5,812 nucleotides of DNA, from assembly GCA_018061485.1 (NCBI GenBank), contig JAGOUA010000042.1:1-5812 (forward strand), given 5' to 3'. The notes beneath the pieces were generated by a model. That model searched no databases, was not told the origin of the DNA, and worked only from the letters and a program-made list of their open reading frames with translations. This stretch comes from Patescibacteria group bacterium (lineage in GTDB: Bacteria > Patescibacteriota > Patescibacteriia > 2-12-FULL-60-25). Of this stretch, positions 1 through 5,458 are shown one piece after another (positions within the stretch are counted from its first letter, which is position 1; every line of letters begins with the position of its first letter). The position numbers and the translations under genes were made by a program.

Positions 1-12
1 GGCATGCAAAGA

Positions 13-41
13 TTGCAGATCTACGGTGCATTTGTTAGGCT
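13..41 (+). promoter_or_regulatory. Candidate sigma70-type promoter of ppa
   Basis: A -35-like TTGCAG at 13-18 and a -10-like TAGGCT at 36-41 are separated by exactly 17 bases. The predicted transcription start falls near 47-48, only about 3-4 bases before the ppa ATG at 51, so the message would be essentially leaderless. No Shine-Dalgarno sequence precedes the ATG. Each box matches its consensus only partly. The call gains weight because the same box pair with the same spacing precedes the tRNA gene at 1330-1358. Only 12 bases of sequence lie upstream, so activator sites cannot be judged. Confidence 0.4.
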
Positions 42-50
42 TCTGCTACT

Positions 51-602
51 ATGCCTGGTATTAATTTGTACAAAGAGGTTCCTTGTGGAACGGCAGAAGA
101 ATTCAACGTGGTGGTCGAAGTGGTCAAAGACACGATGAATAAGATCGAATACCAAGAAGAGGGCGGGTATTTTACCCTCGATCGCGTATTGCATCATCCG
201 ATGCACTATCCTTGGGATTACGGCTTTATCCCGCAAACGCACTCCGGTGATGGTGATGCGATGGATGTGTGTTTGCTGCTCACCCAGCCAACGTTTCCTG
301 GATGTGTGGTGAAGGCGCGCGCGATTGGCGTGATGCACACCTCTGATCAGGATGGCGACGACAACAAGATTATCGCCGTGCCTGTAAGCAAGGTTGATCC
401 TCGCTTTAATGAAATCACCTCGTTTGAACAGCTGCCTGCGCACGTTCAAGAAGAGTTCTTGCTCTACTTTAAGGAGTACAAGAAGCTCGAAAAGAAGAAG
501 TACGACTTGATTCAGATTAACGGCTGGAGCGGTCCAGACGTAGCAAAACAAGAAATCCAAAAAGCGATGGACGCTTTTGCGAGCGAGCATGCCGGTTCCT
601 AG
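51..602 (+). CDS. ppa: Inorganic pyrophosphatase, family I (soluble)
   Basis: This 183-residue cytoplasmic enzyme hydrolyses pyrophosphate to two phosphates, pulling nucleic-acid, protein and nucleotide-sugar synthesis forward; it needs Mg2+. Family I residues known from the E. coli enzyme are all visible: E23, K31 and E33 early in the chain, R45, Y53 and Y57, the metal-binding D67-G-D-A-M-D72 signature, D99, D104 and K106, and Y143-K144. The length is close to the 176 residues of E. coli Ppa. The signature has Ala-Met where E. coli has Pro-Val between the second and third aspartates, a tolerated position. The ATG at 51 puts the N-terminus at the usual distance from E23. No Shine-Dalgarno is present, and a promoter ending about 10 bases upstream suggests a leaderless message. 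The 3' end overlaps the next gene by 14 bases. Confidence 0.97.
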   Translation: MPGINLYKEVPCGTAEEFNVVVEVVKDTMNKIEYQEEGGYFTLDRVLHHPMHYPWDYGFIPQTHSGDGDAMDVCLLLTQPTFPGCVVKARAIGVMHTSDQDGDDNKIIAVPVSKVDPRFNEITSFEQLPAHVQEEFLLYFKEYKKLEKKKYDLIQINGWSGPDVAKQEIQKAMDAFASEHAGS

Positions 603-1323
603 TGTTTTACGCGTTCGAGAAGCTCGGGTGGTACGCCTTCATCGGTGTACTCCCGAGCTTTTTGAGCTTGAATGCGCGCTGGTAGAGCGGGACGATTTTT
701 CCTTTATTGCGGGGCAGTGGGTGTATCTACATCTTGTAGACGAGGCTGGGGCGAGCATCGCGAAAGGGGCATTTTCTCTCGCGAATGCTCCCGAAGAGGG
801 AAAAGATTTGCGTTTTGGGATCAAGATCTATGGTCGCCTAACGAGCACCTTCTCTGAAATGCGCGAAGGAGATCGTTTAGGCGTGCAAGGGCCTTTTGGA
901 CGATTTGTTCTTCCTGTTGAGGATGTCCCGCTCGCGATGTTTGGGGGAGGTATTGGAATCACGCCTCTGCGAAGCATGGTATTTGCCGCGCTGCATGATA
1001 CGACACGCGTGGCTCCTGTGTTGGTGTTTTGGGTTGCGAGAACCGAAGAAGAGCTGATCTATCATACGGAGTTTCTTGCTTGGCAAAAGGCGTTTCCTGG
1101 GCGTTTTACGTACGTGCCAAGCCTGACGCGAGAGCATCGGGCGGACTGGTCGGGGGAACGCGGTCGACTCGAGACGCGGATGCTTGATCAAGATGGTTTT
1201 TCTTGGGAGGGCACGCATGCGTTTACCTGCGGACCTCAGCTCTTTATGGACGGAATAAAGGCGCTTTTAGCCGCTCGAGGCCTCGAAGGAAAGCCTCGCT
1301 ATCACGAAGAGCGGTTTCTGTAA
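589..1323 (+). CDS. FAD/NAD(P)-binding oxidoreductase, ferredoxin-NADP reductase family, without [2Fe-2S] domain
   Basis: A 244-residue protein with the two-domain ferredoxin reductase fold that moves electrons between NAD(P)H and a partner through FAD. The flavin domain (about 1-110) shows the beta-barrel, G42-Q43, K59-G-A-F-S63 at the usual R-x-Y-S site, and a G82-R-L-T-S segment leading to G101-P-F-G-R-F106. The nucleotide domain (about 113-244) has GGGIGITP at 119-126, C214-G-P216 near the nicotinamide, and a C-terminal H-E-E-R-F-L tail. No Cys cluster for an iron-sulfur centre is present, so electrons must pass to a separate protein; the partner and cofactor preference are unknown. The arginine that normally contacts the FAD phosphate in R-x-Y-S is Gly here. 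I chose the ATG at 589, which overlaps ppa by 14 bases; an in-frame TTG at 577 adds four residues and lacks support. No Shine-Dalgarno is seen, so expression probably depends on coupling to ppa translation. Confidence 0.88.
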   Translation: MPVPSVLRVREARVVRLHRCTPELFELECALVERDDFSFIAGQWVYLHLVDEAGASIAKGAFSLANAPEEGKDLRFGIKIYGRLTSTFSEMREGDRLGVQGPFGRFVLPVEDVPLAMFGGGIGITPLRSMVFAALHDTTRVAPVLVFWVARTEEELIYHTEFLAWQKAFPGRFTYVPSLTREHRADWSGERGRLETRMLDQDGFSWEGTHAFTCGPQLFMDGIKALLAARGLEGKPRYHEERFL

Positions 1324-1329
1324 GGGGAC

Positions 1330-1358
1330 TTGCAACGTTTGAGGGAATTCGCTAGGAT
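1330..1358 (+). promoter_or_regulatory. Candidate promoter of the tRNA-Ile gene
   Basis: TTGCAA at 1330-1335 and TAGGAT at 1353-1358 are 17 bases apart and lie in the short gap between the reductase stop codon and the tRNA. Each box matches the sigma70 consensus at four of six positions. The predicted start near 1365 gives a leader of about 19 bases before the mature tRNA 5' end, to be removed by RNase P. The boxes are nearly identical to those before ppa, which supports both calls. Confidence 0.5.
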
Positions 1359-1383
1359 AGCGGAGTCAAAAACCTTTCCCTGC

Positions 1384-1460
1384 GGGCGTGTAGCTCAGAT
1401 GGTTAGAGCGCCACACTGATAATGTGGAGGTCGATAGTTCGACTCTATCCACGCCCACCA
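1384..1460 (+). tRNA. trnI: tRNA-Ile, anticodon GAU
   Basis: The 77-base cloverleaf is complete. The acceptor stem pairs 1384-1390 (GGGCGTG) with 1450-1456 (CACGCCC). The D stem is 1393-1396 with 1406-1409. The anticodon stem is 1411-1415 with 1423-1427, around loop CTGATAA with anticodon GAT at 1418-1420. A five-base variable loop follows, and the T stem 1433-1437 pairs with 1445-1449 around TTCGACT. The discriminator is A1457, and the CCA end is encoded at 1458-1460. A GAU anticodon reads the AUU and AUC isoleucine codons. The gene stands alone rather than in an rRNA spacer, and there is no duplication of its 3' end nearby to suggest an integrated element. Confidence 0.98.
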
Positions 1461-1464
1461 TGAT

Positions 1465-1635
1465 AAAAACCCTCTAGATTGGCGATCTGCTAGCGCTTCG
1501 CTACGAATCATCCTCATCGCACCGCCATTCTTTGCCAAGGCTACGAATGGTCCCCCATAGCTTCATGCGAAGGGGGATGCGTTTCCGGTGATTCTTGCTC
1601 CAGCGCGTCGCATCTCATCCAATCGAGAGGGTTTT
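1465..1635. other. Structured intergenic element: 17-bp inverted repeat enclosing several hairpins (possible ncRNA or miniature element)
   Basis: The arms at 1466-1482 and 1619-1635 pair at 16 of 17 positions, with one A/G mismatch at A1476. Inside the arms lie further complementary segments in nested or side-by-side order: CGAT 1483-1486 with ATCG 1516-1519, enclosing TAGCG 1491-1495 with CGCTA 1499-1503; CCATTC 1525-1530 with GAATGG 1545-1550; CCCCC 1552-1556 with GGGGG 1572-1576, topped by TTC 1562-1564 with GAA 1569-1571; and ATGCG 1577-1581 with CGCAT 1609-1613. Together these would form a multi-way junction of about 170 bases. No ORF is supported. It could be a plus-strand RNA transcribed with or after the tRNA and ending at the 1657-1681 terminator, a minus-strand 3' UTR structure, or a miniature inverted-repeat element. 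No target-site duplication is evident at the arm ends. The family is not recognised. Confidence 0.5.
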
Positions 1636-1656
1636 GTGTTTGTAGAAACGTGTAAC

Positions 1657-1681
1657 AAAAACACCCCAGCGGGGTGTTTTT
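1657..1681. terminator. Bidirectional rho-independent terminator
   Basis: The 11-base arms AAAAACACCCC (1657-1667) and GGGGTGTTTTT (1671-1681) are perfectly complementary around the loop AGC. Each strand therefore ends its stem with a run of five T. The site lies 18 bases past the stop codon of the minus-strand SGNH gene and downstream of the plus-strand tRNA and structured element, so it can stop transcription from both directions at this convergent junction. Confidence 0.93.
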
Positions 1682-1699
1682 GATGTGAGGTCTAGGCCT

Positions 1700-4600
1700 T
1701 TAGTAGGCTCCAGGGCGTGAGAGCCGTGGTTCGCCTGCGCGATTGGTTGGAATCGCGATAGACGTGTCTCCCGCTGGCGCGAGTGGTCGCGTTGGGAGAT
1801 GTTCCCACGAGAATGCTGGGATAGGGTAAGTGGTCACCGTATCAAGCGCGTTGTTGCTCAAGCGGAAGTCGTTTGCTGAAGGATTCACAAAGCTTGGTTG
1901 AACGGCGTTGATGCTGTTATCGCGACGAATTTGCGCCACGTTACAGGTTGGATTGCTATCCGCGCAGCCGCCGCCGCTCTGATCGATACTCATGTCGCTG
2001 ATCGAGCCGTTCCAGAACACGTTTCCCTTGATTTGCAGGTTCGTATCCGCATATTGTGGACCGCTGAGGTTGGACCCGCTTGGTGGGGTTGCTGGGCGAG
2101 CGATCTGCAAAGGGTATGGCGTGGTTACGCCGCTTGGGTTCGCGAAAATGTTGTTGTAGACGAAGATATTACGGTTTGGGATGTACTGCAACTCAACGCC
2201 TGAGGTTCCCCATCCACCAGCTTGGTTGTTTGCCGTACACTGCGTGCGATCGCCATCACATCCGCGCATGCCGTGGTTCGCCTCGAAGAAGTGGTCTCGT
2301 GTACCAACGCGGTACAAGGTGTTATGCGCGAACAAGATGTTATAGCCGCCGTTTACCCCCATACCAGCCACGGTCGTGTCATGAATCACGTTATTCACGA
2401 ACGTGATGCCGTATGCCTCGTAATGAAGCCATGGGCTGGTCATAAACTCGAAGCCTGTTCCTTGACCGGCGACAAATCCTCCTACGCCACAGTTGTAGAT
2501 CTCGTTTCCTTCGATACGAATGTTGGCTGAGCCGCCTTTGACGTACATACACCAGTCTTGCGCGTTGGAGATTTTGTTGCCCAAGATGTGCCCATATTGC
2601 ACCGCCACAAAGTCGATTGCGTTGTCGTTTGCGCCAGAGATGTCGTTGTCTTCTAGGTAGATGCGTTGCGATTGGTTGATCTTGATCGTCTCACGAGCGA
2701 CGCGGTTGCCGCCGCTAATACGCATGTTGCGCGCAAGAACGGTGTCGCTCTGCTCAAAGTGAAGAGCGTCTCCTGCTGGGTTTGGAATGACGTTAAAGCC
2801 GATCATGTAGAAGTTCTTGACCTGAAAGGCGTTGATATCGCCTCCGAGGGTGGCCGTACCTACACCGTCTGCGGCCTGTAAGATGATTGGGAATTGAGCT
2901 GTTCCGCGCTTGTTCTCCCAATAGTTTGGAAGAGAGGACTCTGGGTACGTGCCCGCCGTGAGGTTGATGCGATAGCCCGTGCCGGTAAGGTTGCCACTTG
3001 GAATACGGTTCCATGCTGCGGTGACGGTACGAAACGCTTGGTCTCGCGAACGTCCCGTATTGGCGTCGTTTCCGGTGGTTGGATTCACCCAAAGCTCGGT
3101 AAGGGTAGGTGTACCAATGTCGAATCGACCAACCGACGAAGGGACTGGCGTAGGTGTTGGGGTTGGTGTAGGTGTTGGGGTAGGTGTTGGTTCTGGAGTA
3201 GGTGTGGGTGTTGGGGTAGGTGTTGGTTCTGGAGTAGGTGTGGGTGTTGGGGCAGGAGCCGGTGCTGGAGCGACGGCTGGTTTCACGTAGAGTGTGAGTT
3301 TGTGAACGCGTCGACCACCGATACCCACCGCCTCAAGATAGGCGACGTGTGTACCCACTGCGGCTTGTGAGCTTGCTCGGAATACGAGCGTTGTACGCGT
3401 TTGTCCCGATGGAATGGTCGCGACGTCCATCGTCACGCCTGCTGGAAGAACAAGAGGACGAAGAGTGATATTGCTCGTGGTGCCTCGTCGTGCAATGCGT
3501 GCGGCAAGAGACGCCTGCGCGTTCTGTGTGACGCTGGTCGATGTGGCGATGCTTAGACTAAAACTGGTGCTCGCGACGCTTTGAATGCTAATCGTAGAAC
3601 TGGTGGTAGATCGCAACAAGCCGTCTTCCGCGATAATGCGAAAGGCTTGCAATCCCAATGGAGCATTCGTCGCTGGACGAAGGGTAATGGTCCGTGTGGA
3701 GATGAGTGGTTGAGCCGAGATGGTAGCCGTGACTCCCGTTGGCAAGCCCTCTACGCGAAGACGTGGGTTCCCTGTGTACCCGTTTTGACGGTTGAGCGTG
3801 ACACGAAACGAGCTATTTGCTCCGCGTGTTGCATTCACAAAAGGACCGATATTCGTGCTGATGGAGAAGCTCGGTGCCGGTGTTGGAGCTGGTGCTGGAG
3901 CGGGGGTTGGGGTTGGGGTAGGAGCCGGTGTTGGAGCTGGTGCCGGAGCTGGTGCCGGAGCGGGTTCGGTGCCTTGTACGGCGGCTTTTAACGCTTGAAG
4001 GGCTTGCATCGTTACGAGGTTGCGCATGTTGTAGCCATAGCGAAGACCTTCGGCGGTAAAGACGTCTGCGCTCGCGCCACGATAGGCGTTTGGATGAATA
4101 CCATCGCTATCAAGGCCCTTGCTTGGAAGGGGTTCCAAAGCACGCCAGTAGTTTACGAGCGGTACGCGTTCCGCTTGAGTAACATCGATAATGGCTTGGT
4201 TGAAGCTGGCGACGCGATCGCGCGCGGTAGCGGTATCGTTACGACTTGGGATGGTGCTCACAAGCGGAACAACGCCTCGTTCGGCCGTTTCACGAATAAT
4301 GGAGGTGAGGTGCGTACGAAACGTGGCGACATCACTGCGATCGACGTCGTTTGTCCCGTACATGATCACGGCAAAGGCCGGATTTTTGCGTTTTATCTCA
4401 CAACGCAATGGGGTGTTGTCTGGAGCGGGACAGGTGCTTTGGTAACCAGAACCAAGAGCTCCGGTCGAGAGCGCTTGTCCGGCGGTCCATCCAGAAACGG
4501 CGGCGGGACTAAACGCGGTTAAGCTGTTCGCTCGTCCGCACCACGAAGCGGTAAACGAAGCGGGGAACGTGGCGCTGCGAAAGGCTTGGACGGTGGGCAA

Positions 4601-4906
4601 GAGGCCCGCGTGATCACCTAAGAAAAATTCATCGGTACAGCCTAGATCCACCAAAAAAGAACCGGACTCACTAATGCTGTCGCCAATTTTTGCGAACGCG
4701 TTGGTGGTACGGCCCTTGGTTTGTCCGTCAGCGTAAATGGTTCGAACACGTGTCAAAACGTCGCTCGAGAGAGAGGGGAGAATCGACGCTGTTTCTGGGG
4801 TGGTGGAAGCGCTTGCAATAGGAGGAAGCGTGCCAAACGACCCGGCGAGGAGAGCGATGAGGCTCAGACCCGCGATCCATCGTTGAGGGAGGGAGGAGAA
4901 ATGCAT
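1700..4906 (-). CDS. Secreted multidomain protein: SGNH/GDSL hydrolase, two Ig-like modules, C-terminal right-handed beta-helix
   Basis: A 1068-residue exported protein. Residues 1-33 form a signal peptide (Arg9, hydrophobic 11-25, A-S-A cleavage site after 33). Residues about 66-310 are an SGNH hydrolase: G75-D76-S77 carries the nucleophile, G184-T-N-D187 the block III Asn, and D268-G-I-H271 the Asp/His pair; such enzymes remove acyl groups, often from glycans. A Pro/Ala/Thr linker (314-345) leads to two Ig-like beta-sandwiches (about 346-443 and 447-541). A Pro/Thr/Glu linker (545-589) precedes a right-handed beta-helix (about 601-1068), whose entry W-V-N-P-T-T-G-N-D resembles DUF1565-type helices, with Asn-rich coils and the typical closing R-x-G-A-Y. 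Ten cysteines, all after the signal peptide, suggest disulfides. No LPXTG or C-terminal membrane anchor is seen. The ATG at 4906 gives a proper signal peptide but has no Shine-Dalgarno. A role in deacylating and binding or cleaving an extracellular polysaccharide is inference; the substrate is unknown. Confidence 0.88.
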   Translation of the reverse strand: MHFSSLPQRWIAGLSLIALLAGSFGTLPPIASASTTPETASILPSLSSDVLTRVRTIYADGQTKGRTTNAFAKIGDSISESGSFLVDLGCTDEFFLGDHAGLLPTVQAFRSATFPASFTASWCGRANSLTAFSPAAVSGWTAGQALSTGALGSGYQSTCPAPDNTPLRCEIKRKNPAFAVIMYGTNDVDRSDVATFRTHLTSIIRETAERGVVPLVSTIPSRNDTATARDRVASFNQAIIDVTQAERVPLVNYWRALEPLPSKGLDSDGIHPNAYRGASADVFTAEGLRYGYNMRNLVTMQALQALKAAVQGTEPAPAPAPAPAPTPAPTPTPTPAPAPAPTPAPSFSISTNIGPFVNATRGANSSFRVTLNRQNGYTGNPRLRVEGLPTGVTATISAQPLISTRTITLRPATNAPLGLQAFRIIAEDGLLRSTTSSTISIQSVASTSFSLSIATSTSVTQNAQASLAARIARRGTTSNITLRPLVLPAGVTMDVATIPSGQTRTTLVFRASSQAAVGTHVAYLEAVGIGGRRVHKLTLYVKPAVAPAPAPAPTPTPTPEPTPTPTPTPTPEPTPTPTPTPTPTPTPVPSSVGRFDIGTPTLTELWVNPTTGNDANTGRSRDQAFRTVTAAWNRIPSGNLTGTGYRINLTAGTYPESSLPNYWENKRGTAQFPIILQAADGVGTATLGGDINAFQVKNFYMIGFNVIPNPAGDALHFEQSDTVLARNMRISGGNRVARETIKINQSQRIYLEDNDISGANDNAIDFVAVQYGHILGNKISNAQDWCMYVKGGSANIRIEGNEIYNCGVGGFVAGQGTGFEFMTSPWLHYEAYGITFVNNVIHDTTVAGMGVNGGYNILFAHNTLYRVGTRDHFFEANHGMRGCDGDRTQCTANNQAGGWGTSGVELQYIPNRNIFVYNNIFANPSGVTTPYPLQIARPATPPSGSNLSGPQYADTNLQIKGNVFWNGSISDMSIDQSGGGCADSNPTCNVAQIRRDNSINAVQPSFVNPSANDFRLSNNALDTVTTYPIPAFSWEHLPTRPLAPAGDTSIAIPTNRAGEPRLSRPGAY
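3140..3274 (-). repeat. Pro/Thr/Glu linker repeats, including a perfect 36-bp tandem duplication
   Basis: This stretch encodes residues 545-589 of the SGNH protein, mostly alternating Pro-Thr with two Pro-Glu steps. Positions 3181-3216 and 3217-3252 are identical 36-base copies, each encoding 12 residues, and a diverged related stretch precedes them on the left. The plus strand is very G-rich (runs of GG and GGGG), the coding strand C-rich. Such a tract can change length by replication slippage, altering linker length in 2-residue or 12-residue steps without breaking the frame. Confidence 0.9.
3872..3967 (-). repeat. Pro/Ala/Thr linker repeats
   Basis: This tract encodes residues 314-345, which join the SGNH domain to the first Ig-like module by alternating Pro with Ala or Thr. 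It contains short tandem units, for example the 12-base GGAGCTGGTGCC at 3933-3944 repeated exactly at 3945-3956. It has the same Pro-every-second-residue design as the tract at 3140-3274, but Ala replaces most Thr and there is no Glu. Confidence 0.88.
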
Positions 4907-4943
4907 ACCCGTATAGGGTAAACGCTGCGCATCTCTCTCGCAA
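4905..4943 (-). promoter_or_regulatory. Candidate promoter with a start-codon palindrome before the SGNH gene
   Basis: Read on the minus strand, TTGCGA (4943-4938) and TACCCT (4920-4915) are 17 bases apart, placing transcription start near 4908, about two bases before the ATG at 4906. The -10 box is poor (three of six), though the spacing and -35 resemble the two other promoters here. Overlapping it is the inverted repeat TACCC-TATAC-GGGTA (4919-4905), whose right arm includes the first two bases of the ATG. It could be an operator or a small hairpin masking the start. Co-transcription from the upstream DoxX-like gene, 48 bases away, is also possible. Confidence 0.28.
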
Positions 4944-4954
4944 TGCTGTTTTGC

Positions 4955-5446
4955 TTAGGAATGACGTGTATGACGAAGAGGGATCCAAAATGTCAAGAGG
5001 GCAAGTTGCGTCCAAAAAAGAAGCGCATTCAAGCCGCTGGTGCTTGGAGTCGTCCATCCTGCAGCGAAAAAGAAGTTTGCCGTCATAAAGAGTCCGCCGA
5101 TGAGCGTGGGGACAGCGATCCAGCTCGCTAGTCGCTGAAACGAGGCGGTACTTCGCGCACTACTCAGGATGACGGCGGCCACAAGGCCGATTCCCGCTAA
5201 GAGCTCGCCCCACTGTATCAGCTGCCCAAAGGCTACGGGAGCGTTTTGAGCCTGTGCGAGAAGGCTTTCAACGTACCAGGTGTGGGGATTTTTTGAAGCG
5301 AATCGTTCTAGAGTGGCTGGGAGACCGCTCGTGAAAGCGCCTCCCATGATTTTGGTATACCCTCCCATGAACCACTGATACCCAATAAGAGCTTGTACGG
5401 CGAGCGGGATAAAAGACGGGTGACGAAGAAGGCGAGCAAGGTCCAT
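4955..5446 (-). CDS. DoxX-like four-helix membrane protein
   Basis: A 163-residue integral membrane protein with four hydrophobic segments at about 12-30, 70-95, 107-128 and 139-156. The pattern fits the DoxX/DoxD-like family: an N-terminal helix ending in F-M-G-G-Y-T-K, a long loop, then G-E-L-L-A-G-I-G-L in helix 2 (W79, E81). Members include the small subunit of thiosulfate:quinone oxidoreductase and poorly characterised redox-stress proteins; which activity applies here cannot be told. The length is typical of the family. The ATG at 5446 begins 12 bases after the stop of the NrdG-like gene, so the two are probably co-transcribed. No Shine-Dalgarno is visible in that gap. The stop lies 48 bases from the SGNH gene with no terminator between, so all three may form one unit. 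DoxX membership is confident at the level of fold pattern, not function. Confidence 0.75.
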   Translation of the reverse strand: MDLARLLRHPSFIPLAVQALIGYQWFMGGYTKIMGGAFTSGLPATLERFASKNPHTWYVESLLAQAQNAPVAFGQLIQWGELLAGIGLVAAVILSSARSTASFQRLASWIAVPTLIGGLFMTANFFFAAGWTTPSTSGLNALLFWTQLALLTFWIPLRHTRHS

Positions 5447-5458
5447 AAACGAAAGAGG

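Noticed and set aside
577..588. Upstream TTG start for the reductase, adding four residues
   Set aside because: The ATG at 589 is the stronger codon, and the extra residues are not part of the fold.
21..590. 189-residue minus-strand ORF antisense to ppa
   Set aside because: It mirrors a well-conserved pyrophosphatase and has no recognisable domain.
1440..1700. Integration of a mobile element at the tRNA 3' end
   Set aside because: No second copy of the tRNA 3' segment and no integrase gene are present in the window.
3146..3270. Possible CRISPR array
   Set aside because: The repeats are contiguous, low in complexity and in-frame coding, with no unique spacers between them.
2894..3370. Plus-strand ORF rich in Cys, Trp and Arg (repeats like GRCWFWSRCGCW)
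   Set aside because: It is the out-of-frame reading of the Pro-rich linker repeats and flanking beta-helix code on the other strand.
3792..3998. Plus-strand Gly/Ala/Val repeat ORF resembling a silk-like protein; similar one at 2979-3290
   Set aside because: Antisense reading of Pro-Ala/Thr codons gives Gly-Ala/Val automatically; the minus-strand frame carries the real domains.
4728..5057. 109-residue minus-strand ORF bridging the DoxX-like and SGNH genes
   Set aside because: It overlaps both genes in another frame and would remove the signal peptide start; no domain is seen.
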